A stretch of 64,000 nt of DNA from Clostridia bacterium. GTDB lineage: Bacteria > Bacillota > Clostridia > TANB77 > CAG-508. The notes beneath the pieces were generated by a model that did not search any database, was not told where the DNA came from, and worked only from the letters and a program-made list of their open reading frames with translations. The stretch spans positions 77,026 to 141,025 of the forward strand of contig JAFXVF010000002.1 of assembly GCA_017524665.1 (NCBI GenBank), written 5' to 3'. This document shows, piece by piece, positions 28,831-39,464 of this stretch (position 1 is the first letter of the stretch; each line of letters starts with the position of its first letter). The translations under genes and the position numbers were made by a program.

Positions 28831-30477
28831 ATGAAAATTACATTTTTAGGTGCTACAAAAACTGTAACAGGTTCTAATTTTCTTGTAGAAGGAGCTGGAA
28901 AAAAATTTTTAGTAGATTGTGGATTATTTCAAGGACAGGCAAGAGAAGAATTAGAAAACGAAGCACCATTTTTATTTAATGTACATGACATAGATTTTAT
29001 GTTGCTGACACATGCACACATTGACCATTCTGGAAGAATTCCAAAACTATATAAAGAAGGATATAGAAATCCTGTTATAGCAACAAAAGCAACATGTGAT
29101 TTGTGTAGGATTATGCTACCAGATAGTGGACATATCCAAGAAGTTGAAATTGAATGGAAAAACAGAAAAAGGAAAAGAGAAGCAAAACCAGAGCTTCCTC
29201 CATTATATACAGCGCAAGACGCAATTGACTGTTTGGAAATATTTAAACCAATACATTATGATGAAATAATCGAAATTGATCCTAATATACAAGTAAGATT
29301 TAATGATGCTGGCCATATGCTAGGTTCTGCAGTAATAGAGGTGTGGATTACAGAAAGTGGAGAAACAAAAAAGGCTGTATTTACTGGAGATTTAGGAAAT
29401 AATGATATACCACTACTAGATGCTCCAACAATGATAGAAAGTGCAGATTACTTAGTAATGGAATCAACATATGGTAATAGACTTCATATGAGAAATGATG
29501 AAAAAGCAAGTTTGTTCTTAAATATTGTTTCAGAAACACTGGAGAAGGGAGGAAGAGTAGTAATTCCTTCATTTGCAGTAGGTAGAACACAAGAAATACT
29601 ATATGAACTTGATTGCATAAAACAAAACAGCGAAGAAGACGAAGAATTTGCGAAAAAATATGAAGAATTAATGCATGCATCGGTTTATGTAGATAGCCCT
29701 CTTGCAATTTCTGCCACAGAGATTTTTAAAGAAAATGAAGACTTATTTGATGAAGAAGTAAGAGAAAAAATTGAATCTGGAGCAAACCCTTTAGACTTCC
29801 CGGGCTTGAAATTTACAAGAACATCAGATGAATCAAAAGCACTAAATGAAACCGACGAACCATGTATTATTATTTCAGCGAGCGGAATGTGCGAAGTTGG
29901 AAGAATAAAACACCATCTAAAACACAATTTGTGGAATCCAAATAGTACAATTCTTTTTGTAGGATACCAAGCACCAGGAACGCTTGGAAGAAGCATAGTA
30001 GAAGGTGCAGAAAAAGTAAAAATTTTTGGCGAAGAAATAGCAGTAAATGCAAGAATTGAATACATAGAAGGATATTCTGGACATGCTGACCAAGAATGGT
30101 TAATGAATTTTATTTATTCATTTATTAATAAGCCAAAACACATATTCCTTGTACATGGAGAACCAGAAGGACAAATCGTTTTAAAACAAAAAATAACTGA
30201 AGAAATAGGTATTCCAGTAACAATACCTGAATTTGGTGAGGTATACGAGCTAAACGGCGAAATCAAGATGACAGACAAGATAGACGGAGCAGAAGCAAAC
30301 AGATTCATTAGACTAGAAATACTTCAAAAACTTGACAACATAGAAGCAGAGATAGATGAAATGAAAGCAATTGTTAAAGCTGAAAAATTAACAGAAAATA
30401 CTAGTGATGAAGATGTACTAGCACTTAAAGAAAAAATAAGAGAATTAGAAAATCAAATTGTAAAAATTATAGAGTAG
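28831..30477 (+). CDS. MBL-fold beta-CASP ribonuclease-like protein
   Basis: 548 residues. The metallo-beta-lactamase zinc motif is THAHIDHSGR (about 60-69), with a second His in DAGHMLGS and the Asp in FTGDLG; the beta-CASP region has SASGMC and the RMMBL end has GYSGHADQ and LVHGE. Similar to bacterial and archaeal CPSF-like RNA-processing nucleases. A coiled coil ends the protein. Ribosome binding site is AGGAGG. Confidence 0.9.
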   Translation: MKITFLGATKTVTGSNFLVEGAGKKFLVDCGLFQGQAREELENEAPFLFNVHDIDFMLLTHAHIDHSGRIPKLYKEGYRNPVIATKATCDLCRIMLPDSGHIQEVEIEWKNRKRKREAKPELPPLYTAQDAIDCLEIFKPIHYDEIIEIDPNIQVRFNDAGHMLGSAVIEVWITESGETKKAVFTGDLGNNDIPLLDAPTMIESADYLVMESTYGNRLHMRNDEKASLFLNIVSETLEKGGRVVIPSFAVGRTQEILYELDCIKQNSEEDEEFAKKYEELMHASVYVDSPLAISATEIFKENEDLFDEEVREKIESGANPLDFPGLKFTRTSDESKALNETDEPCIIISASGMCEVGRIKHHLKHNLWNPNSTILFVGYQAPGTLGRSIVEGAEKVKIFGEEIAVNARIEYIEGYSGHADQEWLMNFIYSFINKPKHIFLVHGEPEGQIVLKQKITEEIGIPVTIPEFGEVYELNGEIKMTDKIDGAEANRFIRLEILQKLDNIEAEIDEMKAIVKAEKLTENTSDEDVLALKEKIRELENQIVKIIE

Positions 30478-30494
30478 GAAATGGAGAAAAACAA

Positions 30495-32400
30495 ATGAGT
30501 ACAAAATATTTTAATGATAGTGTAATACGGAAATAAACAAATGGTAGCTAGCTTCAGTAAAACAGGAGAGCTTTTAAGATTGATGTATCCTAATGTTGAT
30601 TACAAGCAGTTCATAAAGGCATTTCATGTTGGAATAAGACTAAATGATTCTGGAATGATATATCTTCACAATGATGTAAACAATACATATAAACAATACT
30701 ATGTTGAAGACACAAATGTTTTAAAAACAGAAATTAACAATAGCTATTTTAATGTAAACATAGTACAAACAGATTTTGTGTTATTAAAAGAGGCTGTTTT
30801 GGTAAAAAGATACGAAATAACCAATAACAGCAATATAGACCTTAATTTAAACTATTTGGTATATTCTGATTTGCTAAGTAATGACAATAATCAAGTTAGT
30901 GGATATGAAAAAGCAAATGGATTGATTCAATACACGCATGACTATAATTTTTGCATTTTCTCAAAAGATAAAATGATAGCTTCTCAAATAAATAATAGTA
31001 GAGAGACAATTATGGAAGGAGTAATTGGAGATAAGGACTATATTGGTATGTCACATGATTCTTCAATTTCCTATGACATGGGAGTATTAAAAGTTGGGGA
31101 GAAAAAGAAATTCGAAATTTTTGTATACGTTAGCCAAAATGATGAAAAATACAATTTACATGATATAGAAAACACAATAGAGAGAATCAAAACAATAGAT
31201 ACAGATAAAGAATATCAAAGCACAAAATCATATTGGAGGAAATATTTAAAAGCTCATTCAAAGCTACCTTTAAAGCAAGCAAAAAATGCTTACTACGAAA
31301 GATTAGAAACTATATACAATAGAACGGTATTACTTTATGCACTATTAACAAACTCTAACACTGGAGGAGTTTCAGCAGGAGTAGAAGTTGACGAAGGAAA
31401 AACTAAATGCGGAAGATATTCATATTGCTGGCCAAGAGATGCTATATTTATTGCCCAAGCAATGGACATTATAGGTATGGAAAAAGACACTGAAAAATTC
31501 TATAAAAACTTTTGCAAAAATACGCAAAGCAAGAATGGTATGTGGGAGCAAAGATTTTATACAGATGGAAGACTTGCACCATCATGGGGATACCAAGTAG
31601 ATGAAACGGCATCAGTAGTTTATGGTGTATATAAGCACTATGAAGATACAAAAGACGAAAAGTTCTTAAAAGATAATTTGAAAATGTGCGAAAAAGCAGT
31701 TAGCTTTTTACTAAAATATGTAGAAGACATTTGCAAAGAACAACCAGAGATGCAAGCATCATACGATTTGTGGGAAGAAAATGAAGGAATACATACATAT
31801 TCACTTGCAAGTATTTTCTCGGCATTTGAATGCCTAATTTCTATGTATAACGTTTTAAAACCATCTTTTGAAAATAACAGAATAAAGTTAGAAAAAATGA
31901 GAAACGATGAAAAAGAAATAAGAGAAAGCCAGCTAAAAATTAAAGAGTATATTAATAAAAACTTGTATGATACTGGAAAGAACTCTTTTGTAAGAAACAA
32001 AGACGGCAAAATGGATATAAGCTTATTAGGCTTAGTTATTCCATTTAAAGTATTTGCACCAAAAGAAAAACATATAACAAACACAATAGAAAAAATGAGC
32101 CTTACACTTAGAACATATACAGGAGGATACTTAAGATACGAAGGAGACGGCTACATGGGCGGAAACAATCCATGGGTTATATCAAATCTATGGCTTGCAA
32201 GCTACTACCTAGAAACAGGAGAAAATAAAAAGGCAAAAGAATGCTTTGATTTTGTTGTAGCAACTAGTATGGAAAACGGAATGCTGGGAGAGCAAATTGA
32301 TAACAAAACTATGAAACCTGCATGGGTATTAGGACTCGGATGGTCACATGCAATGTTTATTATAGTGTTAGACAAGCTTTTAGCAAAGGGATTAATTTAG
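30495..32400 (+). CDS. GH15 glucoamylase-like enzyme, one +1 shift at CGG
   Basis: 634 residues from ATG 30495 with a skip at 30528. The N-terminus then reads MSTKYFNDSVI-GNKQMVAS; the GN step fits the conserved start of bacterial GH15 proteins. In the zero frame the product would be 12 codons long. The (alpha/alpha)6 barrel is seen from about residue 270: GRYSYCWPRDA, MWEQRFYTDG, DLWEENEG (general acid Glu), and GGYLRYEGDGYMGGNNPW. No signal peptide, so it probably trims cytoplasmic glycogen or maltodextrin together with the debranching enzyme at 53.9 kb. Confidence 0.88.
30528..30531 (+). other. +1 frameshift site ATA CGG A
   Basis: CGG is codon 12 of the GH15 gene; the zero frame stops at the second codon after it (CGG AAA TAA). 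Skipping C gives GGA AAT AAA (G-N-K). Confidence 0.88.
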
Positions 32401-32427
32401 TAAGAAACATTCCAAAAGGAGGTATAA

Positions 32428-33786
32428 ATGGCGAAGACATCAACAGTTTTTGTATGTAGTAATTGCGGATACGAATCTGCAAAATGGCTTGGCAAATGTC
32501 CTGCATGTAATGAGTGGAACAGTTTTTATGAGGAAAAAGTTACTAAAGGGTCTGATGGCAAAAAAGAAAAAAAAGAAGCCAGAGTACCTGTACCTTTAAA
32601 TTCTGTTGAAAAAACAGAAACAGCAAGGGTAAAAACCGGAATTGAAGAATTAGACAGAGTTTTAGGCGGTGGATTAGTAAAAGGATCGCTTGTACTCTTA
32701 GGAGGAGAGCCTGGAATAGGAAAATCCACATTAATACTACAAATTTGCAATTTGATACATGGCGAAGGAAAAGTGTTATATGTTTCTGGAGAAGAATCTG
32801 CAGAGCAAATAAAACTAAGAGCTGATAGACTTGGAATAAATAATGACAACATATTATTTTTAGGAGAAACAGATATTGATGTAATTGAAGAAACAATACA
32901 AACAATATTGCCTAAATTAGTAATAATTGATTCAATACAAACTATGTACAGTAGCGATCTTACAGCAACAGCAGGAAGTGTAAGCCAAGTAAGAGAAATT
33001 ACAGGAAGAGTTATGCAATGCTGTAAGCAAAATGCAATTACGACAATTATAATTGGACATGTTACCAAAGACGGTAATATTGCAGGGCCAAGAGTATTAG
33101 AACATATGGTAGACACTGTTTTATACTTAGAAGGAGAAAGATATTTTACATACAGAATTCTTCGAGGAGTAAAAAATCGTTTTGGCTCAACAAATGAAAT
33201 TGGAATGTTTGAAATGAAAGACAATGGTATGAAGGAAGTTAAAAACCCTTCATCAGTATTACTAGAAGATAGAGATGATATTCCAGCTGGTTCAATTGTT
33301 GTAGCAAGTATGGAAGGAACTAGACCTTTATTAGTGGAATTACAAGCATTAACATCTACAAGCGTTTTTGGACTACCGAGGAGAACCGCAAATGGAATTG
33401 ACTATAATAGACTAACACTTTTAATAGCAGTAATAGAAAAAAGGGCAGGTCTTCCACTAGGAAATCAAGATGCTTACCTTAATATAGTTGGTGGAATAAA
33501 AATAAACGAACCTGCATTAGATTTAGGAATTGTACTTGCAACAGCTTCCAGTTATAAAAATGTGCCAATTCCAAGAGGCACGCTTGCAATTGGAGAAGTG
33601 GGACTTACAGGAGAAGTAAGAGCAGTTAACATGATAGAAAAAAGAATTAAGGAAGCAGAAAAATTAGGATTTAAGACATGCATTATTCCTGAAAGCAATA
33701 AAAAACTATTGAAAGATAAATACAATTTAGATATAATAGGCGTGAAAAACATAATTGAGGCTATGAAATATTTAAAACTAAAATAA
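32428..33786 (+). CDS. radA: DNA repair protein RadA
   Basis: 452 residues. Four-Cys zinc finger CSNCGYESAKWLGKCPAC (about 10-29), Walker A GGEPGIGKST (about 92), the RadA KNRFG motif (about 249) and a C-terminal Lon-like domain. A helicase that promotes branch migration in recombination. disA follows, as in many Firmicutes. Confidence 0.97.
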   Translation: MAKTSTVFVCSNCGYESAKWLGKCPACNEWNSFYEEKVTKGSDGKKEKKEARVPVPLNSVEKTETARVKTGIEELDRVLGGGLVKGSLVLLGGEPGIGKSTLILQICNLIHGEGKVLYVSGEESAEQIKLRADRLGINNDNILFLGETDIDVIEETIQTILPKLVIIDSIQTMYSSDLTATAGSVSQVREITGRVMQCCKQNAITTIIIGHVTKDGNIAGPRVLEHMVDTVLYLEGERYFTYRILRGVKNRFGSTNEIGMFEMKDNGMKEVKNPSSVLLEDRDDIPAGSIVVASMEGTRPLLVELQALTSTSVFGLPRRTANGIDYNRLTLLIAVIEKRAGLPLGNQDAYLNIVGGIKINEPALDLGIVLATASSYKNVPIPRGTLAIGEVGLTGEVRAVNMIEKRIKEAEKLGFKTCIIPESNKKLLKDKYNLDIIGVKNIIEAMKYLKLK

Positions 33787-33827
33787 TCAAGTAAAAACGA
33801 CTAATTTAAAGAAAAGAGTGATATGCT

Positions 33828-34907
33828 TTGGACGAAACAATTAACAAAGACGAAATGCAAGCCGAAATTTTACAGTTAATAGCTCCAGGTACTGAATTAA
33901 GACTCGGACTAGAAAGCATTTTAAAAGCTAAAACGGGAGCGCTAATTGTAGTAGGCGATACAAAAGATGTACTTGATATAGTAGACGGCGGATTTGCAAT
34001 AAATCAAGAGTATACAGCAGCAAGACTTTACGAACTAGCAAAAATGGACGGAGCAATTATCTTAAGCGAAGATCTTAAAACTATTTTATATGCAAATGCT
34101 CAGCTCATTCCGTCTTCAACAATACCTACAAATGAAACAGGAACTAGGCATAGAACTGCAGAGCGTACAGCAAAACAAACTGGCAAATTAGTTATAAGTA
34201 TTTCTCAAAGAAGAAATATAATTACTATTTTCAAAGACAGCTTTAGATATGTTCTAGAAGATACTTCAAAGGTTATAACTAAGGCAAACCAAGCACTGCA
34301 AACTTTGGAAAAATATAAGAAGGTTTTTGATGACAAATTAAACATGCTAAACGAATATGAATTTAATGACATTGTAACTCTAGACAATGTTATAACATGT
34401 ATTCAAAGAGCTGAAATGGTAAGGAAAATTGCTGATGAAGTAAAAAGAAACATTTATGAGCTTGGTGAAGATGGAAGACTTTTAAAAATGCAAATGGAAG
34501 AACTATTAGGTGACTTTGAAGAAGAAGAACTTCTTATGATTAAAGACTATTTAGTCGGAAAGAAAAAGGATGAAGCAAAGGCTCTATCCCTAATAAGACA
34601 ATTAGATACAGAAGGATTAATGGATTCTGGCAAAATAGCTGACTTATTAGGATATGAAAATTTTGAGACATATGAAGAGGTAGCAATATATACGAAAGGA
34701 TACAGAATATTAAGTAAAATACCAAGAGTACCAAGTAATATCGTAGAAAATCTTGTAAAAGGGTTTAAATCTTTTCAACATATCTTAGCTGCGGATATTG
34801 CACAATTGGATGAAGTTGAAGGTATTGGAGAAATTAGAGCAAGAACTATAAAACAGGCATTAAAGAGAATGCAAGAACAATTTGTGTTCGATAATGCAAT
34901 GCTTTAA
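33828..34907 (+). CDS. disA: diadenylate cyclase DisA
   Basis: 359 residues from TTG 33828. The DAC domain has DGA (about 74-76) and RHR (about 107-109); a central helical spine and a C-terminal helix-hairpin-helix DNA-binding domain (DEVEGIGEIRARTIKQAL) follow. Makes c-di-AMP while scanning DNA; activity drops at branched structures, which links it to RadA upstream. Confidence 0.96.
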   Translation: MDETINKDEMQAEILQLIAPGTELRLGLESILKAKTGALIVVGDTKDVLDIVDGGFAINQEYTAARLYELAKMDGAIILSEDLKTILYANAQLIPSSTIPTNETGTRHRTAERTAKQTGKLVISISQRRNIITIFKDSFRYVLEDTSKVITKANQALQTLEKYKKVFDDKLNMLNEYEFNDIVTLDNVITCIQRAEMVRKIADEVKRNIYELGEDGRLLKMQMEELLGDFEEEELLMIKDYLVGKKKDEAKALSLIRQLDTEGLMDSGKIADLLGYENFETYEEVAIYTKGYRILSKIPRVPSNIVENLVKGFKSFQHILAADIAQLDEVEGIGEIRARTIKQALKRMQEQFVFDNAML

Positions 34908-34927
34908 ATTTAAGGAGGAAATAAAAA

Positions 34928-35644
34928 ATGAAAAAAACACAAATTTTTTGGATAATTGCAATTGCTTTTTTAAGCGTGACAATTTTAGCTTTAGTTATTG
35001 GATATATAACAAAGGCGACAGAGGTTATTAAAAATCCTGTAGTAACAATGGAAATAGCTGACTACGGAACTATTAAAGTTGAACTGTATCCAGATATGGC
35101 ACCAAACACTGTAAAACATTTTATAAAAAAAATACAGGAAGGCTTTTATGATGGATTAACTTTTCATAGAACAATTCCAGACTTTATGATACAAGGTGGA
35201 AAAAATGAGAAATCTGAAGACACCTATACAATAAAAGGAGAGTTCTTAGCAAATGCATTTAAAGACAATAAACTAAAACATGAAAGAGGAGTAATATCTA
35301 TGGCTAGAATTGATTATAGTCAATTTGGAAGTGGACTTGAAAGCTATAGTTATAACTCAGCAAGCACAGAATTTTTTATTATGACAAAAGATACATCTAG
35401 TTTAGATGGATATTATGCTGCATTTGGAAAAGTAATAGAAGGAATGGAAGTTGTAGATGCAATTGCAAATGTAGAGGTTGTATATCGTAGCTCTGAACTT
35501 GGAGAAGGTGAAACAGCACCAACAGACGCAACAGGACAAACAATAGCATCAGACAAACCAGTAAATGAACCTGTTATAACAAAAATGACAGTTGATACGT
35601 TTGGCGTAAATTATGGCAATTTTGAAAAATATAGCTATGAATAA
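34928..35644 (+). CDS. membrane-anchored cyclophilin-type peptidyl-prolyl isomerase
   Basis: 238 residues. One N-terminal helix (about 7-27) then a cyclophilin domain with FYDGLTFHRTIPDFMIQGG and FGKVIEGMEVVDAIA. The W and some active-site residues of classical cyclophilins differ. Probably folds exported proteins on the outer face of the membrane. Ribosome binding site AAGGAGG. Confidence 0.88.
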   Translation: MKKTQIFWIIAIAFLSVTILALVIGYITKATEVIKNPVVTMEIADYGTIKVELYPDMAPNTVKHFIKKIQEGFYDGLTFHRTIPDFMIQGGKNEKSEDTYTIKGEFLANAFKDNKLKHERGVISMARIDYSQFGSGLESYSYNSASTEFFIMTKDTSSLDGYYAAFGKVIEGMEVVDAIANVEVVYRSSELGEGETAPTDATGQTIASDKPVNEPVITKMTVDTFGVNYGNFEKYSYE

Positions 35645-35695
35645 AATAAAAAAGGGCATTTATAAAAAACTCTGCAAATAGAGGAGGCTACACAA

Positions 35696-37602
35696 ATGAA
35701 AGAAAATAAAGGTGTAACTTTAATAGCACTTGCAATTACTGTAATGGTTATGGCAATACTTACAGGAACTCGGCTTATATACTGGTATTAATATAGTAAG
35801 TAATGTTAAAGTTAAACAGTTTGAAAGCGAAATGAAAATAATTCATACGAGGGTAAATCAGCTATTAGAAGAGAAAACACCAGCTGAATTAGCTGAACTT
35901 GGTGAATCAATTCCTTCAGGGAAAATGCAAGCAGCAATGATAGCGCTTGAGGGAAATCAAACAACAGGATATACTTATTTTAATAAACAATCATTAGAAA
36001 ACCTTGATATTATAGGAATAGATAGAGAAATAATAATTAATTTTTCTACACGTGATATAGTAGATATAAATGGAGTTGAAAATAAAGGTTATATATTATA
36101 TAGATCATTAAGCTGGGAAAATATAATGTACCAAGATAGAAATACAACTCCGCCTACGTTCTCTTTAAGCAAAAGGAACTTTGGATTAAATGCAACGATA
36201 ATTGTAAACAATATTTCATATGGTGGTAATGTAAGTAAAGGAACAGTAAGCTACAGACTTTCAGGTCAAAGTGAATGGAAACAAGTAACTGGGACAGAGG
36301 TGCCGGTTACTGTATCACGGAACATATGAAGTAATGCTAACTGATTCAGCAGGTAATTCTACAACAGATACAATAGATATAACCCTTGTAAATAAACCAA
36401 AACTAGATTCTGGGATGGTACCGGTAATATATAGCGAAAGTGCAGAAGCTTGGATAATAGCAGATGAAAATGGTGGAGAATGGTATGACTATTCAAGTGA
36501 CGAAGCCCAGTGGGCTAATATAATGTTACAAGATGGATTAACAGTAGAAGGAGACATTGAGGTATTAGATGACAATAAAACAGCACTTGTTGGCAAAGAA
36601 ATAACTACTTCAGGAAGTATGTTTGTATGGATTCCAAGATATATGTATCAAATTCCAAGTGCAAATTATCATACAAGTACAGCTGGAGAGATTAATATAA
36701 AATTTTTAAAAGGAACAACCAATATTGCAACAGATGAAACCAATGTTGAAATCGCTAACGCAAGTGGAGCTGATAACTGGAATGTGCATCCGGCATTCTG
36801 TGATGGAAATAAAACGAATTATGCAAATGGCGAATGGGACAAAGATATAACAGGAATATGGGTTGCTAAATTTGAAGCAAGCAGTAGCAATCCAAATGCA
36901 ACATATGGAGGCGGAGATACTGCAGATTTGAATGTAAAAGTATTGCCAAATGTTGCTAGTTGGAGAGGTATAACAGCTAATAATATGTTTGAAGTATGCA
37001 GAAAAATGTCAAATAACAATAACATATATGGCATATCAAGTATAAGTGACATGCATATAATGAAAAATAGTGAATGGGGAATGGTTTCATATTTAACATC
37101 AAGCAAGTATGGAGCAAATGGAAGAGTTTGGAGTAATTCAAATAGTAGCTATTTAACTGGAAATGCTGGAACAAGTGAAAATACAGCTCAAACAAGTAAC
37201 ACATATAGCTATAATACAGCAAACGGAATGAAAGCAAGTACAACGGGAAATGTATATGGAATATACGATATGGCCGGAGGTGCGGCAGAATATACAGCTA
37301 CATATTTAAACTTTGAAGGAGTTAATAATTCTGCATATATTATTAATATAATAAATGCACAATTTAAATACAAAAGTTTATATAAAAATGATGAAACTAC
37401 ATATGGAGATGCAATTTATGAAACTCCAGAATGGTTTCAGGCTGGCATGTCTGCCTTAACTAATGACTATCCTTTAGTATATAGAGGAGGTAGCGACACG
37501 ACAACAGGGATAAGTAATTTTAGAAACATATTTGGACTTGGCAAGGGCAGTGGAGTAAGTACTGGTGGAAGATCGTTTAGGCCAGTATGCATTGTGGAAT
37601 AA
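35696..37602 (+). CDS. pilin-like anchored protein with FGE-like domain, two +1 shifts at CGG
   Basis: 634 residues from ATG 35696 behind GAGGAGG, with skips at 35771 and 36318. The N-terminus has a prepilin-like signal (KGVTLIALAITVMVM) that the first shift completes into TGTGLYTGIN. A beta-rich middle is joined by the second shift to a C-terminal domain resembling formylglycine-generating enzyme/SUMF1 (FVWIPRYMY, WGMVSYL, GNVYGIYDMAGG, YRGGS, GRSFRPV). The zero frame stops 5 codons after the first CGG and 3 after the second. The same start motif occurs in genes at 42.1 and 50.8 kb. Confidence 0.82.
35771..35774 (+). other. +1 frameshift site ACT CGG C
   Basis: In-frame CGG inside the pilin-like helix region; the only site followed by C, so the shifted codon is GGC. 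Confidence 0.85.
36318..36321 (+). other. +1 frameshift site TCA CGG A
   Basis: Second in-frame CGG in the pilin-like gene; zero frame meets TGA, +1 frame reads GTYEVMLTDSAGN. Confidence 0.85.
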
Positions 37603-37617
37603 AACAATTTAATATTA

Positions 37618-37652
37618 AAAAAAGCAAAGATGTGCAGAATCTTTGCTTTTTT
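37618..37652 (+). terminator. terminator after pilin-like gene
   Basis: AAAGCAAAGA pairs with TCTTTGCTTT, followed by a T-run. Confidence 0.85.
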
Positions 37653-37664
37653 TATCAAAATCCC

Positions 37665-37698
37665 TTGACAAAACCTTTTAAAAGGTGTAAAGTATAAT
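37665..37698 (+). promoter_or_regulatory. promoter elements before ylxM-ffh operon
   Basis: TTGACA (37665-37670) and TATAAT (37693-37698) are present but 22 bases apart, longer than ideal; the TATAAT may use another -35. Confidence 0.4.
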
Positions 37699-37728
37699 AG
37701 CATTACAAAAACAAATGAGGTGATAATC

Positions 37729-38076
37729 ACGGAAAAGAATGTAGAGTTAAGTTTACTTCTTCAAACATATGGAAAACTTTTAACTAAAGTACAATATGAT
37801 TTCCTTGATGATTACTATAATAGCGATTTGTCTTTATCAGAAATAGCTGAGAATAGAAATATTACTAGGCAAGCTGCCAGAGACAATATAAAGAAGGGGG
37901 AAAATAAACTTTTCGAATTTGAAGAAAAGCTAGGACTTATGCAAAGAACTTTAAAACAAGAAAGAAAAATTTCAGAGATTTTATCTGAGATTACAACAAT
38001 TCAAACACAGTATTCAGACGAACAAATTGCAGAAATGCTAGAACACATTAAAAACGAATTAAATATGGTAGTTTAA
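37729..38076 (+). CDS. ylxM: YlxM-like SRP-associated HTH protein
   Basis: About 115 residues of the UPF0122/sigma-70 region 4-like family, normally co-transcribed with ffh. EKNVELSLLLQTYGKLLT at the start and ENRNITRQAARDNIKKGE as recognition helix are typical. The start is odd: the family usually begins M-E-K-N, and that position is ACG (37729) here, 8 bases after GAGG. The only standard in-frame start is GTG 37720, which lies inside the ribosome binding site GAGGTGAT. Confidence 0.85.
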   Translation, partial: TEKNVELSLLLQTYGKLLTKVQYDFLDDYYNSDLSLSEIAENRNITRQAARDNIKKGENKLFEFEEKLGLMQRTLKQERKISEILSEITTIQTQYSDEQIAEMLEHIKNELNMVV

Positions 38077-38106
38077 TTAACTACACAAAAAACCAAGGAG
38101 GAAAAA

Positions 38107-39453
38107 ATGGCATTTGAAGGTTTATCCGAAAAATTAACAAATATAACAAAAAAGTTAAGAGGACAATCTAGAATAACTGAAAGTGATTTAAAAGATGTAC
38201 TACGTGAAGTAAAACTTGCACTCCTTGAAGCAGACGTAAACTATAAAATTGTAAAAGAATTTGTTGCAACAGTTGAGGAAAAAGCATTAGGAAGTGATGT
38301 GTTAAAATCACTTACACCAGGACAACAAGTTGTAAAAATAGTTAAAGATGAGTTAGTAGAGCTGTTAGGCGGACAAGAAAGCAAAATTAATTTTACTCCA
38401 AATCCACCAACGATAATAATGCTTGTAGGACTCCAGGGTTCTGGAAAGACAACTACAGCAGGAAAACTTGCAAACCTTCTTAGAAAACAAGGTAAAAAAC
38501 CTTTACTAGTAGCATGCGACGTTTATAGACCAGCTGCTATTAAGCAATTACAAGTTGTAGGTGGACAGTTAAACATTCCTGTATATTCAAATGAGCAAAC
38601 AAAAGATGTTGTACTTATTGCAAAACAAGCAATATCACAAGCATATTCTAAAATGAATGACGTTGTCATACTTGATACTGCCGGAAGACTTCACATTGAT
38701 GAAGAGCTGATGCAAGAGCTAAAAAACGTAAAAACAGGTGTAAAACCACACGAAATTCTTTTAGTAGTAGACTCAATGACAGGCCAAGATGCAGTAAATG
38801 TTGCAGGAACTTTCAATGAACAACTTGGAATAGATGGAGTCGTTTTAACAAAGCTAGATGGTGATACTCGTGGTGGTGCTGCACTTTCTGTAAAAAAAGT
38901 AACGGGAAGGCCAATCAAATTTGCAGCAACAGGTGAGAAACTAAGTGATATTGAAGTATTTCACCCAGAAAGAATGGCATCAAGAATTTTAGGAATGGGA
39001 GATGTGCTTTCAATCATAGAAAAAGCTGAAGAAGCATTTGATGCAGAAGAAGCTATGAAACTAGAAGAAAAGCTTCGTAAAGAATCATTTGACTTAGATG
39101 ACTACCTAAAACAGCTAAGACAAATGAAAAAAATGGGATCTTTTTCTTCGATATTAAAAATGATACCAGGAATGAGTCAATTAAAAGACGTAAAAATTGA
39201 TGACAAAGAATTTGTTAAAATAGAAGCTATTATTTGTTCAATGACAAAGGAAGAAAAAAGAAATTCAAAACTATTAAATGGAAGCAGACGTCAAAGAATA
39301 GCAAGAGGAAGCGGAACAACTGTACAAGACATTAACAAATTTATGGCATCATATGAAATGACTCAAAAAATGATGAAAAAAATGAAAGATCCAAAGAGTG
39401 CAAAAAATATGCTTAGAGGCATAAACATGGATGATTTAAGAAAATTTAAATAA
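38107..39453 (+). CDS. ffh: signal recognition particle protein Ffh
   Basis: 448 residues. N domain, G domain with GLQGSGKTTTAGKLA (about 109), DVYRPAAIKQL, DTAGRLHID and TKLDGDTRGGAALS, and the Met-rich M domain to the C-terminus. Binds signal peptides and 4.5S RNA and docks with FtsY. Ribosome binding site AAGGAGG. Confidence 0.97.
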   Translation: MAFEGLSEKLTNITKKLRGQSRITESDLKDVLREVKLALLEADVNYKIVKEFVATVEEKALGSDVLKSLTPGQQVVKIVKDELVELLGGQESKINFTPNPPTIIMLVGLQGSGKTTTAGKLANLLRKQGKKPLLVACDVYRPAAIKQLQVVGGQLNIPVYSNEQTKDVVLIAKQAISQAYSKMNDVVILDTAGRLHIDEELMQELKNVKTGVKPHEILLVVDSMTGQDAVNVAGTFNEQLGIDGVVLTKLDGDTRGGAALSVKKVTGRPIKFAATGEKLSDIEVFHPERMASRILGMGDVLSIIEKAEEAFDAEEAMKLEEKLRKESFDLDDYLKQLRQMKKMGSFSSILKMIPGMSQLKDVKIDDKEFVKIEAIICSMTKEEKRNSKLLNGSRRQRIARGSGTTVQDINKFMASYEMTQKMMKKMKDPKSAKNMLRGINMDDLRKFK

Positions 39454-39464
39454 TCTTAGCTAAT

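Noticed and set aside
32526-33224. Long antisense open frame within radA
   Set aside because: It is the shadow of a conserved gene, has no ribosome binding site and a Ser/Ile/Leu-rich product typical of antisense to AT-rich coding DNA.
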